NCBI GenBank assembly: GCA_021404525.1
Contig: JAAWWE010000007.1
Location: 1-64,000, forward strand
DNA length: 64,000 nucleotides
From: Rhodobiaceae bacterium
Lineage (GTDB): Bacteria > Pseudomonadota > Alphaproteobacteria > Parvibaculales > Parvibaculaceae
Reading direction: 5' to 3'
Positions 35,465 to 43,793 of the stretch are shown here, piece after piece (positions within the stretch are counted from its first letter, which is position 1; each line of letters begins with the position of its first letter). A program made the position numbers and the translations under genes. The notes beneath the pieces were generated by a model that ran no database searches, was not told the origin of the DNA, and saw nothing but the letters and a program-made list of their open reading frames with translations.

Positions 35465-36089
35465 TCTTGGCCATGAACACCACATCGCTCACATTGAGCG
35501 TACGGTCATCATAGTCTGGGTTGAGGGATGTCAGTTCGATAGAGGTTGGTGTTTGTTTGGTGAGCAGTTTGGCAAGCACTTCACCCTCTTGCGTTTTCAC
35601 GACCACACGGTCTCCGCGCCGCACTGTTGCTGCAGGTGAGACAATCACCCGGTCGCCGTGCCGGTAAAGCGGCACCATGCTGTCACCGCTGATCTCTAAC
35701 GCGTAGGCATTCGGGTCACCCACGTCGGAAAAACTGATCTCATCGAAACCGCCGCCGACAGGAAACCCCGCATCATCAAAGAACCCGCCATCACCGGCCT
35801 GTGCCATGCCGATGACGGGAATGAGCGACAGGGCTGGAGTGCCGGCCCCGCCAGACCCGGCAAGCGACGAAAACTCATCCAGCGTTGCACCGGTGGCCTC
35901 CAGGATTTTCGAGAGGCTCTCAGTGCTTGGCCAGCGCAGCCGCCCAGAGGCTGTCCGGCGCTTTGACTTGTTGAACGTTGTGGGGTCGAGACCCGCCAGA
36001 CGGGCAAGCCCCGACGGCGAATGACCATAGCGGTTGGCAAGCGTGTCGATCGCTGCCCAAACCGCCCCATGAGAAAGTGAATCTGTCAT
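35445..36089 (-). CDS. S24 family repressor (LexA/CI-like)
   Basis: A 214-residue transcription regulator. The N-terminal helix-turn-helix (10-75) includes SPSGLARLAGLDPTTFNKSK. The C-terminal peptidase S24 domain has the Ser137 nucleophile in ISGDSMVPLY and general-base Lys174 in EVLAKLL, and an Ala98-Gly99 pair in the expected cleavage region (MAQAGDGG), so self-cleavage on DNA damage is possible. ATG 36089 is used. A 20-bp palindrome just upstream looks like its own operator. No phage genes are nearby, so it is a chromosomal regulator of unknown targets. Confidence 0.86.
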   Translation of the reverse strand: MTDSLSHGAVWAAIDTLANRYGHSPSGLARLAGLDPTTFNKSKRRTASGRLRWPSTESLSKILEATGATLDEFSSLAGSGGAGTPALSLIPVIGMAQAGDGGFFDDAGFPVGGGFDEISFSDVGDPNAYALEISGDSMVPLYRHGDRVIVSPAATVRRGDRVVVKTQEGEVLAKLLTKQTPTSIELTSLNPDYDDRTLNVSDVVFMAKIIWASQ

Positions 36090-36100
36090 AGACGCATCAT

Positions 36101-36120
36101 AATAGGAATACAAGCCTATT
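36101..36120. promoter_or_regulatory. Palindromic operator upstream of the S24 repressor
   Basis: AATAGG-N8-CCTATT, perfect six-base arms, lies 12 to 31 bases upstream of the repressor ATG, over the likely ribosome site or promoter. Autoregulation is inferred. Confidence 0.5.
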
Positions 36121-36232
36121 TCTAGTGGGGCTTTCTGCGCCTTGTGGGCGCTGGGGTGCAGGACTAAAGTGCCGCGCGAATGATTGAAATATGCCGGATT
36201 CGGTAGGCATTTGATGCGAAAGAAGGCCGCGA

Positions 36233-36601
36233 GTGAGCACCAGCGAGATCTACAAGATCATTAGCAAAACGGAGTGGGAAGCCGCCGCCGCCGCGGGCGT
36301 TTTTAAAGGCGCATCCATCGATCTGGCGGATGGCTACATACATTTCTCGACAGCGGCGCAGGCCGCGGAAACTGCGGCGCTCCATTTTGCCAACCAGGAA
36401 GGGCTTGCGCTCGTGAGTGTGTCGACGAAGGAATTGGGCGACGCGCTCAAGTGGGAAGCCTCGCGCGGAGGCGCTCTCTTTCCTCATCTGTATGCAGCAT
36501 TGGAGATGCATCATGTGGCGCGGGTCGATGACTTGCCGGTAGGGCCGGAAGGAAAGCATGTGTTTCCGGACCACGTGGCGACCGCAGGAGTGACGCAATG
36601 A
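36233..36601 (+). CDS. DUF952 family protein
   Basis: A 122-residue protein of the DUF952 family (glutathione S-transferase-like small domain, function unknown). Blocks IYKIISKTEWEAA, DGYIHFSTAAQ and GALFPHLYAAL are typical, with the conserved GYIHFS. Translation starts at GTG 36233 after AGAAGG. The stop overlaps pyrD by four bases, so it is co-expressed with pyrD, an arrangement seen in many alphaproteobacteria. Confidence 0.9.
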   Translation: MSTSEIYKIISKTEWEAAAAAGVFKGASIDLADGYIHFSTAAQAAETAALHFANQEGLALVSVSTKELGDALKWEASRGGALFPHLYAALEMHHVARVDDLPVGPEGKHVFPDHVATAGVTQ

Positions 36602-37641
36602 GCCTCTCCTCCCTCGCGCTGCCGTTTCTCCGGCTGATGGATCCGGAACAGGCGCATCAGGCAACCTTACTGGCTTTGAAGAGCGGTCTGGGGCCGTGCG
36701 GGAGGAAGGATCCGCAAACACTCGGCATTGATCTGTTGGGCATGCGTTTCCCTAATCCTCTGGGCATTGCAGCGGGCTTTGACAAAAATGGAGAGGTTCC
36801 AGACGCAATGCTCAAGCTCGGCTTTGGCTTTGCTGAAGTCGGCACCACAACACCGCGCCCGCAGCCGGGGAATCCCAAGCCACGCATCTTCCGGTTGAAC
36901 CAGGACCGCGCCGTCATCAACCGCCTGGGCTTCAACAATGAAGGTCATAGCGCAATGGAAGCGCGGCTCCAAAAGCGGGCGGGCAAAGGGGGCATTGTCG
37001 GCGTCAATCTGGGCGCGAACAAGGACACGGAAGACAAAGCGGCTGACTATGTGCTTGGCATCAAACGCTTTGAAGCGCTCGCGAGCTATTTCACCGTCAA
37101 TGTTTCGTCGCCAAATACACCGGGCCTCCGTGGCTTGCAGAGCCGGGCAGAACTGGAAGACTTGCTGGGCCGTGTGCTGGAAGCACGCGCAGGACAGACG
37201 CCTGTCCTCCTGAAAATCGCGCCCGACCTCGTCTATGAAGAACGCGAAGACATTGCGGCGGTTGTGCTGGAAAGCGGGGTGGATGGTCTCATTGTCTCCA
37301 ACACGACCATTGCACGCGATGGGCTCGTATCCGGTCGCCATGCCGGTGAAACGGGCGGGCTCTCCGGCGCACCACTTATGGATATGGCAACCGATGTGTT
37401 GGCAGACATGCGCCGTCTCACAAAAGGGAAAGTGCCGCTTGTCGGCGTGGGCGGTGTCTCATCCGGCACGGATGCCTACAAGAAAATCCGGGCCGGTGCA
37501 TCGCTCGTGCAACTCTATACAGCGCTTACATTTCAGGGCGCCGGTCTCGTCGGCAAAATTAAGCGTGATCTCGCATCCAATCTGAAGCGGGATGGGTATG
37601 AGCGCCTTGAGGATGCCGTTGGCGTTGACGTCGGAATTTAG
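36598..37641 (+). CDS. pyrD: Dihydroorotate dehydrogenase (quinone)
   Basis: Class 2, membrane-associated enzyme of pyrimidine synthesis that oxidises dihydroorotate with ubiquinone. The 347-residue protein has the N-terminal hydrophobic helices that hold the quinone tunnel (1-40), FMN-binding AAGFDKNG (58-65), the catalytic-loop serine in NVSSPNTPGLR, and the FMN motifs VGVGGVSSG and GASLVQLYTAL. All key residues are present. Coupled to DUF952 upstream. Confidence 0.96.
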   Translation: MSLSSLALPFLRLMDPEQAHQATLLALKSGLGPCGRKDPQTLGIDLLGMRFPNPLGIAAGFDKNGEVPDAMLKLGFGFAEVGTTTPRPQPGNPKPRIFRLNQDRAVINRLGFNNEGHSAMEARLQKRAGKGGIVGVNLGANKDTEDKAADYVLGIKRFEALASYFTVNVSSPNTPGLRGLQSRAELEDLLGRVLEARAGQTPVLLKIAPDLVYEEREDIAAVVLESGVDGLIVSNTTIARDGLVSGRHAGETGGLSGAPLMDMATDVLADMRRLTKGKVPLVGVGGVSSGTDAYKKIRAGASLVQLYTALTFQGAGLVGKIKRDLASNLKRDGYERLEDAVGVDVGI

Positions 37642-37721
37642 AGCACCTTCAACAAAAGTTGCAGACTTTTGCGGTTCGAAAATACGACCAAAAAACAAAC
37701 CGAAGACAGGAGTGCAAAACA

Positions 37722-38069
37722 ATGAGTGTCACCATCTATCATAATCCCCGGTGTTCTAAATCAAGAGCCACCCTCGCACTGATTGAAGAAAAAGGGGTGG
37801 TGCCCCAGATCGTTGAGTATCTGAAAGAAGGCCCGGACGCAGCAACGCTGAAACGGGTGCTTGGAATGCTTGGAAAAAGCCCGCGCGATATTTTGCGCAA
37901 AGGCGAAGACGCATACAAAGAACTGGGTCTCAGCGACAAATCGAAATCGGACGATGAGTTGATCGCGGCGATGGTGGCACATCCGATCCTTATCGAACGC
38001 CCGATTGTCTTGTCTGGTGATAAAGCCGCCCTCGGCCGCCCACCAGAGCAGGTGCTGGATATTCTCTAA
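37722..38069 (+). CDS. arsC: Arsenate reductase (glutaredoxin-coupled)
   Basis: A 115-residue ArsC-family protein with the catalytic Cys in YHNPRCSKSR (Cys10) and the R-P-I motif LIERPIVLSGDKAALGRPPE, which holds the arsenate-binding arginines. ATG 37722 follows an AGGAG site. No other ars genes are near; members of this family can also be YffB-like proteins of unknown role, but the CSKSR and RPIV motifs favour ArsC. It overlaps the convergent MATE gene by four bases. Confidence 0.9.
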   Translation: MSVTIYHNPRCSKSRATLALIEEKGVVPQIVEYLKEGPDAATLKRVLGMLGKSPRDILRKGEDAYKELGLSDKSKSDDELIAAMVAHPILIERPIVLSGDKAALGRPPEQVLDIL

Positions 38070-39394
38070 CCCTGTGCGGAGAGTGCTGCCGTCAGCTTCG
38101 GATAGTAGCGACCGAGAGCAAAGGCCCGCGTCACATTGAAGAGCGCGAGCGCTGCCCAGAGCCCGTGATTGCCAAACGGCAACAGTAAATACCAGAAGAT
38201 GAAAAATGCGCCGGTAGAGATGAAAGAGGCATCGCGCATTTCGCGCGCGCGGGTGGCGCCAATGAAAATGCCGTCGAGCTGAAAACAGGCGACAGAAATG
38301 AACGGCGTGAAGGCCGCCCAAGGGAGATATGCCCGGGCGGCGTCTCTCACTTCAGGGCTGGTTGTGAGGAAATCAATCCAGAAGCCGCCGAACAAGAGAA
38401 ATCCTGAACTAAGCAAAACTGACAGGATGACGGCCCATAGGCTTGTGAGCTTCACGGCCTCTGAGAAGCGGTTGCGGTTCTTGGCGCCGACGGCGGACCC
38501 GACCAGCGCTTCCGCCCCAAAGGCAAACCCATCGAGAAAAAATGCGCTGAAGGAGACAAACTGCATCAACACAGCATTCACAGCGAGGACTGTGTCGCCT
38601 TGGCGCGCGCCCTCCATTGTGAAAAAACTGAAAGCAAGCAACAGCACCAGCGTGCGGATCATGATGTCGCGATTGACCGACAACGTCGCAGAGATCTTCT
38701 CCCAGGTGCTGATAGCGGCCCATGACCAGCGGCCGGCATAGTTCCGCAAAAGAGTGATGGCGATACCAAGGCCGACAAATGCCGTAGCGATTTCTGCAAT
38801 GACGGTTCCAGCGGCGATACCCGCGACCCCCCAGCCGAAATGGAGAACAAAGAGCGCATCAAGGCTCGCATTCACACCATTCAGAAAAATCTGCAACACC
38901 ATGGCGAGCCTGGTTTGCTGCATGCCCACGAGCCATCCCAGTACCGCGTAGTTTGCGAGCGTGAAGGGCGCGCTCCACATGCGGATGGAGAAATAGCTCT
39001 GCGCTTCTTGCTCGACAGCGTCACTCCCCTGCACAAGCTGAAAGGCAACCCAGTTAAGCGGCAGCTGCAGGAGCAGAAGCCCCGCCCCCGCTATACCAGC
39101 AATCAGAAGGGCGCGGCCAAGCGTTGCACGAATTTCGCTGGCGTCCTGTGCACCGTAAGCCTGAGCGGTAAGGCCCGTGGTGCCCATGCGCAGAAAGCCA
39201 AAGGCCCAAAAGAGAAACGTGAAGATGAGGGCACCAACCGCAACCGCGCCAATGAGTGACGCCTCGCCCAGCTGCCCGATCACCGCAGTGTCCACAATCC
39301 CAAGCAGCGGCGTGGAGAGACCCATCAGAATAATAGGCGTGACCAGCGTCAACACCCGCTTATGCGTGATGGGTTTTTCCGTGTCAGTGGTCAC
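38066..39394 (-). CDS. MATE family efflux transporter (DinF-like)
   Basis: Twelve-span cation-coupled multidrug exporter of 442 residues. Recognisable parts are PLLGIVDTAVIGQLG near the start, AYGAQDASEIRATLGRAL and the mirrored second half with GFAFGAEALVGSAVGAKN. The DTAVIGQL and AEALVGSAVG motifs place it in the DinF/NorM-like group. Start is GTG 39394. The substrate is unknown. Confidence 0.9.
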   Translation of the reverse strand: MTTDTEKPITHKRVLTLVTPIILMGLSTPLLGIVDTAVIGQLGEASLIGAVAVGALIFTFLFWAFGFLRMGTTGLTAQAYGAQDASEIRATLGRALLIAGIAGAGLLLLQLPLNWVAFQLVQGSDAVEQEAQSYFSIRMWSAPFTLANYAVLGWLVGMQQTRLAMVLQIFLNGVNASLDALFVLHFGWGVAGIAAGTVIAEIATAFVGLGIAITLLRNYAGRWSWAAISTWEKISATLSVNRDIMIRTLVLLLAFSFFTMEGARQGDTVLAVNAVLMQFVSFSAFFLDGFAFGAEALVGSAVGAKNRNRFSEAVKLTSLWAVILSVLLSSGFLLFGGFWIDFLTTSPEVRDAARAYLPWAAFTPFISVACFQLDGIFIGATRAREMRDASFISTGAFFIFWYLLLPFGNHGLWAALALFNVTRAFALGRYYPKLTAALSAQG

Positions 39395-39402
39395 TGAGCA
39401 AC

Positions 39403-39849
39403 CTAGGACTCTTCAGGTGGCTTCAGTAGAAAATGCCCATGGGCGGCGGCAATCGCCTTTGTATGTTCATCCTGCCACGCTTCCACGTGAACATTCGCCA
39501 CGCGACGTCCGTGCTTGGTGATGCGCGCTCGGGCATACGTGTCTTGAGGCTTGCCGGAGCGAAGATAGTCGATGGTGAGATCGATCGGCTTCGGAAGAAC
39601 TTCTCCACCGGTTTCGTAAGCCAGTTGAATGATTGCTGTCGTCTCAAGGAACGAGCCAATCACACCCCCATGAAGGGCCGGGAGGACAGGGTTCCCAATG
39701 ATCTTTTGGTCAAACCGGAGCACGGTGGTGATTTCCGTGCCTTTCTGATCAACCTCCATACCAATGAATTTGGCGTAAGGGATGGCGTCAATCAGCGCAT
39801 TCAGATCGACTTTCTTGTCGGCTTCGCGTGCCTGTTTCAGAATTTCCAT
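39403..39849 (-). CDS. PaaI-type hotdog thioesterase (second of pair)
   Basis: A 148-residue hotdog-fold acyl-CoA thioesterase. NPVLPALHGGVIGSFLETTAIIQ carries the family HGG motif (key part LHGGVIGS), followed by SIDYLR-type strand TIDYLRSGKPQDTYARARI. It lies three bases after its paralogue. Hotdog thioesterases hydrolyse aromatic or aliphatic acyl-CoA; the neighbouring acyl-CoA genes at 40-45 kb and the double copy suggest a heteromeric or substrate-split pair. Confidence 0.87.
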   Translation of the reverse strand: MEILKQAREADKKVDLNALIDAIPYAKFIGMEVDQKGTEITTVLRFDQKIIGNPVLPALHGGVIGSFLETTAIIQLAYETGGEVLPKPIDLTIDYLRSGKPQDTYARARITKHGRRVANVHVEAWQDEHTKAIAAAHGHFLLKPPEES

Positions 39850-39852
39850 AGA

Positions 39853-40347
39853 TCAACCCTCCGCCTTATCAATGAGGCCCTTTTCGGCAGCTTCGCCGGG
39901 CGACATGGACCTGTTGGCGGCAAGCATGAAGGCGCCAACCGATGTTGCAATTGGGTCCTCAATATCATCGTGATAGGCCGTTCCGCGCACAAAGGCGATA
40001 TTGCGGGTGACTTTGTAGCAATGGGCGTGCGTGGTGAGATCAAGCTTTGGTGTCGCTGGTTTCATATAGTCGATACGCAGGTCAAGCGTCGCAATCGCCA
40101 TCCGTTCAGGTAAAGAGAGTTGCACTGCAACGCCGGAAATATTGTCGAGCGCTGATGTAATAACACCGCCATGGATGACGCCCGTATCTGGGTTGCCGAT
40201 CAGCTTTTCGTCATAGGGCACCTTCATCCAGGCTTCACCTTCTTTCGCGTCCAGAATCTCCATGCCGATCGCCTTGGCGAAGGGCACATGGGAAATCAGT
40301 ACATCCCGCATCAGATCGAGATTTTCTTTGATTGTTTGTTCGTCCAT
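39853..40347 (-). CDS. PaaI-type hotdog thioesterase (first of pair)
   Basis: A 164-residue paralogue of the following gene. The active-site segment is NPDTGVIHGGVITSALDNISG (key part IHGGVITS, Asp nearby), and LDLRIDYMKPATP follows. The C-terminus extends about 20 residues beyond the fold. It is divergent from the monooxygenase gene at 40493; the TetR-type operator in the gap may also affect this direction. Confidence 0.87.
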   Translation of the reverse strand: MDEQTIKENLDLMRDVLISHVPFAKAIGMEILDAKEGEAWMKVPYDEKLIGNPDTGVIHGGVITSALDNISGVAVQLSLPERMAIATLDLRIDYMKPATPKLDLTTHAHCYKVTRNIAFVRGTAYHDDIEDPIATSVGAFMLAANRSMSPGEAAEKGLIDKAEG

Positions 40348-40429
40348 TGGCCCGTCCGTCGTGAAGCTCTCTGTGGCGATAGCTAGGCGCTTATGCGCCC
40401 CTACGTCAAGGAAACTGCCGTGTTACAAA

Positions 40430-40459
40430 ACTAGACCACGGTCTAGTGATCTCTATAAT
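40430..40459 (+). promoter_or_regulatory. TetR-type operator overlapping the monooxygenase promoter
   Basis: ACTAGACC-AC-GGTCTAGT (40430-40447) is a palindrome with perfect eight-base arms. A consensus TATAAT lies at 40454-40459, and the expected -35 position (40432-40437) falls inside the left arm, so a bound repressor would block RNA polymerase. The TetR gene 1.5 kb downstream is the natural candidate for the protein. Confidence 0.7.
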
Positions 40460-40492
40460 CCGCCCCATTGATATTCAAAAGGTGGAAACGAC

Positions 40493-41884
40493 ATGAGCAA
40501 ACTTCCCAGAGCTTGCATCATCGGCGCAGGCTGTAGTGGCTTTTCAACGGCAAAGGCCCTTCAGGATAAAGGCATACCCTTCGACATATTTGAGCTGTCG
40601 GACACTGTCGGCGGTAATTGGGCTTACGGGAACAAGAACGGCATGTCGGCCTGCTATTCCTCACTCCATATCGATACGTCTAAGTACCGAATGCAGTTTG
40701 AGGACTTCCCCATACCAGATGACTATCCGGACTTTCCGCATCATTCGCAGGTGCTGGATTACTTCAACGCCTATCTGGACCATTTCGGCCTGCGCGAAAA
40801 AGTGACCTTCAATACAGCTGTCACCCATGTAGACCGAATGGAGGATGGAACCTGGAAAGTGACGCTAGACCGGTCGGGCGCGGGCGGACCGTCGCAGGAT
40901 GTCGACTACTATGATGTTCTGTTTGTGTGCAATGGACATCACTGGTCACCGCGCTGGCCGACCCCCGCATTTGACGGAGAGTTTGACGGCATCCAGATGC
41001 ACGCACATTCTTATCTGTCTCCGTTTGAGCCACATGATTTTCGCGGCAAGAACATTGTTGTTGTGGGCATGGGCAACAGCGCAATGGATATTGCATCGGA
41101 GCTCAGTCAAAAGCCGATCGCGAAAAATCTGTGGGTTGCGGCGCGTCGGGGCGTTTACGTGATGCCGAAATACATTGGCGGTCAGGTAGCAGATAAAGCG
41201 TCGCTTCCCACCTGGATTCCCCTATGGGCACAGCGCAAGCTCGCCGCGATGGCCATCAAACGCGCGGTGGGAAATATGGAAGATTACGGCCTGCCGAAAC
41301 CTGATCATGCCCCGCTTGAGGGGCACCCGTCAGTCTCTGGCGAGTTCCTGACCAGAGTGGGCTGCGGCGACATTAAGATGAAGCCTAACATTGAGCGGTT
41401 CGAAGGCAGGCAGGTCCGTTTCACAGATGGTACGGCGGAAGACGTGGACATCATTGTGTATGCAACCGGCTATAATGTTGAGTTCCCCTTCTTTGATCCG
41501 GAATTCCTGTCGGCAAAAGACAATCACCTGCCCCTGTTCAAGAGAGCCATACGGCCAGACCTGCCTAACCTGTTCTTTATGGGGCTCGCACAACCGTTGC
41601 CCACGCTCATTAACTTTGCTGAACAGCAGGCAAAATGGCTGGCCGCGTATCTGGCGGGTGAATACGCGCTACCAAGTGAGGCAGAAATGGAAGCGGCGAT
41701 TATCTCTGATGAGAAAATGTATATCGGACATTTTTATGAATCGCCCCGTCACAAAATGCAGGTCGATTTCAACCGCTACGTGAATGATCTCAAGAAAGAA
41801 TGGAAAAAAGGGGCAAAACGCGCCAAAGGAGCCGGAAAACCCCTACCGATTCCGGCGAAAGCAGCAAGGAAAGAAGCTGCCTAA
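40493..41884 (+). CDS. FAD-dependent flavin-containing monooxygenase
   Basis: A 463-residue class B flavoprotein monooxygenase. FAD-binding GAGCSG at 11-16, the FMO signature F-x-G-xxx-H (164-170, then HSYLSP) and the NADPH-binding GMGNSA at 192-197 are present, as is the ATGYN motif near the C-terminus of the domain. Such enzymes oxygenate nitrogen, sulfur or carbonyl carbon (Baeyer-Villiger). The downstream hydrolase and acyl-CoA synthetase would fit ester hydrolysis and activation of the acid after a Baeyer-Villiger step, which is inference. A basic Lys/Ala tail (about 440-463) is unusual. Confidence 0.9.
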   Translation: MSKLPRACIIGAGCSGFSTAKALQDKGIPFDIFELSDTVGGNWAYGNKNGMSACYSSLHIDTSKYRMQFEDFPIPDDYPDFPHHSQVLDYFNAYLDHFGLREKVTFNTAVTHVDRMEDGTWKVTLDRSGAGGPSQDVDYYDVLFVCNGHHWSPRWPTPAFDGEFDGIQMHAHSYLSPFEPHDFRGKNIVVVGMGNSAMDIASELSQKPIAKNLWVAARRGVYVMPKYIGGQVADKASLPTWIPLWAQRKLAAMAIKRAVGNMEDYGLPKPDHAPLEGHPSVSGEFLTRVGCGDIKMKPNIERFEGRQVRFTDGTAEDVDIIVYATGYNVEFPFFDPEFLSAKDNHLPLFKRAIRPDLPNLFFMGLAQPLPTLINFAEQQAKWLAAYLAGEYALPSEAEMEAAIISDEKMYIGHFYESPRHKMQVDFNRYVNDLKKEWKKGAKRAKGAGKPLPIPAKAARKEAA

Positions 41885-41985
41885 GAGCCACTTTTCCTTC
41901 GTTTCACCCTCTTGGCGATCCTGATAGACTAAGGAGCGTCTGCTGATCAGGGCAGGCAGAAGAATACAAGGCTCGCCAGGAATAT

Positions 41986-42636
41986 ATGTCGGAAACGATC
42001 GAAAAAACTGCGAAACCCGCGTCAGAGACGGCCATGAAACCGTTGGGCAAGCGGGAACGGACAAAAGCAAACAATCGCGAAGCAATTCTGGCGGCAGCCA
42101 CGGAGGTCTTCTCAGAGCTTGGCTATGGCGCCACAACGGTGCGCGACATCATCCGGCAGACGGGGCTGGCGTCGGGCACGTTCTACAACTACTTCAAAAG
42201 CAAGGAAGAAGTATTTGAAGCGCTGATGGATGACAGCATGATGCGCATTCGTCCGCGGCTGAGAGCGGAACGCATTCGCTCGCGCACTTTTGAGGAATAT
42301 ATCCACAACGCCTTGCGCGCCTATTTTGAGTTTTTAGTGGCAGATCAGAGTGCGCATCGGGTCATGCGGCGCAATACAGGTGCGCTTCGTGTCCGCATGG
42401 ACACGCCAGAAGTCATTGCAGGTTTTGAAGAGATCAGAACCTATATTGAAGAAGACATTGCAGCGGGCAAGCTCCGGAACGTCGACGGTGAATATCTGAC
42501 CGCATCAGCGATTGGGATCGCGCAGGAAATTGGCGAGAAGATGATGCTTCGTGAAACGCCTAACCCGCAAGAAGCGGCAGAGTTTGCCGCCAACCTGATC
42601 TTGAGCGGGATTCCCGGGCTTGCTCTCAAAGACTAA
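41986..42636 (+). CDS. TetR family transcriptional regulator
   Basis: A 216-residue regulator. The N-terminal helix-turn-helix spans about 25-75 (RDIIRQTGLASGTFYNYFKSKEE, key part GLASGTFYNYF); the rest is the ligand and dimer domain with no defined ligand. An N-terminal Lys/Thr-rich leader of about 20 residues precedes it. The gene stands between the monooxygenase and the hydrolase on the same strand and is likely the repressor that binds the palindrome at 40430-40447. Confidence 0.9.
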   Translation: MSETIEKTAKPASETAMKPLGKRERTKANNREAILAAATEVFSELGYGATTVRDIIRQTGLASGTFYNYFKSKEEVFEALMDDSMMRIRPRLRAERIRSRTFEEYIHNALRAYFEFLVADQSAHRVMRRNTGALRVRMDTPEVIAGFEEIRTYIEEDIAAGKLRNVDGEYLTASAIGIAQEIGEKMMLRETPNPQEAAEFAANLILSGIPGLALKD

Positions 42637-42672
42637 CTCGCTCTCAAAAAGTAAATTGCAGGGATAGATTAC

Positions 42673-43698
42673 ATGGGCCTTCAGAAGCTGATTGTTCGGA
42701 CGTTGATGAAACTTCCGGAAAGCTGGATCTTGAAACTCGCAGGTGGGGAGCCGGTTGTAATTGATGGTCGCACCATGGATCCGCGCGTGCAGTTGCTTGC
42801 CGCCCAGGGTGCAAAAGCACCGTCCATGACCACATTGCCTATTGAGGAGGCGCGGAAAAACGCAGACGACGGCCTTGCCATGCTCGATGGCAAGCCACGA
42901 CGCACGGTCGCCATACTCAACCGAACGATTCCGGGCCCAGGCGGAGACCTCCATGTTCGCGTTTACACACCGGCTGGGGCAACAGGCCCGCTACCAGGCA
43001 TTGTCTACTACCACATGGGTGGGTGCGTGATTGGCGGACTGGAAACCTGCAACACCTTCTGTTCAATCCTGGCAGATGATTGTCGGGCAATTGTCGTCTC
43101 CGTGGACTACCGACTGTCTCCAGAGAACAAGTTTCCAGCGCCAATGGAAGATGCCATTGCGTCTTACCAGTGGGTTTCAGACAATGCAGACGCTCTTGGT
43201 ATCGACAATACGCGCCTCGGCATTGGCGGCGACAGTGCCGGCGGTTGGCTCTCAGCGGTGGTTTGTCAGGACCGTAAGAAAGAAGGGCTGCCTCAGCCCA
43301 AGGCACAGCTCCTCATCTATCCGGCAACCGACGTGACGGCAGAAGGTGGGTCGCGCGAGAGCTGCAAGGATGTCTATCCACTGACAGTTGAAATTATGGA
43401 TTGGTTCATGGATCAGGTTATGAACAGTCCAGAAGAAAAGAATGATCTGCGCGCCTCACCGGCGAAATCAGACGATGTATCAGGCCTTGCCCCTGCCATC
43501 ATTGCGACGGCCGGCTTTGATGTCTTGCGTGACCAGGGCGAAGCCTATGCCAATCAGCTGCGTGCCGCTGGCGTGCCAGTGACCTACCGCTGCTATGACA
43601 GCCTGTGCCATGCCTATACGGCTTTTTCCGGGACGGTTCCCGCGGCGAAGGCAGCATGTGAAGAGATTGCCCGCGATATGGCCAGAGCGCTTGGATGA
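42673..43698 (+). CDS. Alpha/beta hydrolase, hormone-sensitive lipase family
   Basis: A 341-residue esterase or lipase-like enzyme. The nucleophile Ser188 is in GDSAGG (186-191), Asp in FDVLRDQGEAYANQL (about 282) and His in CHAYTAF (about 310) complete the triad. The oxyanion motif, HGGG in most members, reads HMGGC at 114-118. It would cleave an ester or lactone made by the upstream monooxygenase, by inference. The stop codon lies in a 14-bp tandem repeat. Confidence 0.88.
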   Translation: MGLQKLIVRTLMKLPESWILKLAGGEPVVIDGRTMDPRVQLLAAQGAKAPSMTTLPIEEARKNADDGLAMLDGKPRRTVAILNRTIPGPGGDLHVRVYTPAGATGPLPGIVYYHMGGCVIGGLETCNTFCSILADDCRAIVVSVDYRLSPENKFPAPMEDAIASYQWVSDNADALGIDNTRLGIGGDSAGGWLSAVVCQDRKKEGLPQPKAQLLIYPATDVTAEGGSRESCKDVYPLTVEIMDWFMDQVMNSPEEKNDLRASPAKSDDVSGLAPAIIATAGFDVLRDQGEAYANQLRAAGVPVTYRCYDSLCHAYTAFSGTVPAAKAACEEIARDMARALG

Positions 43699-43726
43699 GA
43701 GCGCTTGGATGAGAGCGCTTGGGTGA
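43685..43726 (+). repeat. Three 14-bp tandem repeats spanning the hydrolase stop codon
   Basis: GAGCGCTTGGATGA is repeated twice without change (43685-43698, 43699-43712) and once with one change (43713-43726). The first copy contains the last codons and the TGA of the hydrolase. As 14 is not a multiple of three, loss or gain of a copy leaves the first copy's stop in place but would alter the spacing to the next gene. Confidence 0.85.
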
Positions 43727-43793
43727 GGCTTGGGAGTGGGCACCGGACTGAGAGTGCTGGGCTAGCGAACATTACGGAAGAATGGGGGGAACC

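Noticed and set aside
35445-36120. S24 repressor as evidence of a prophage
   Set aside because: No integrase, phage structural genes or attachment-site repeats are near, and the flanking genes are ordinary housekeeping genes.
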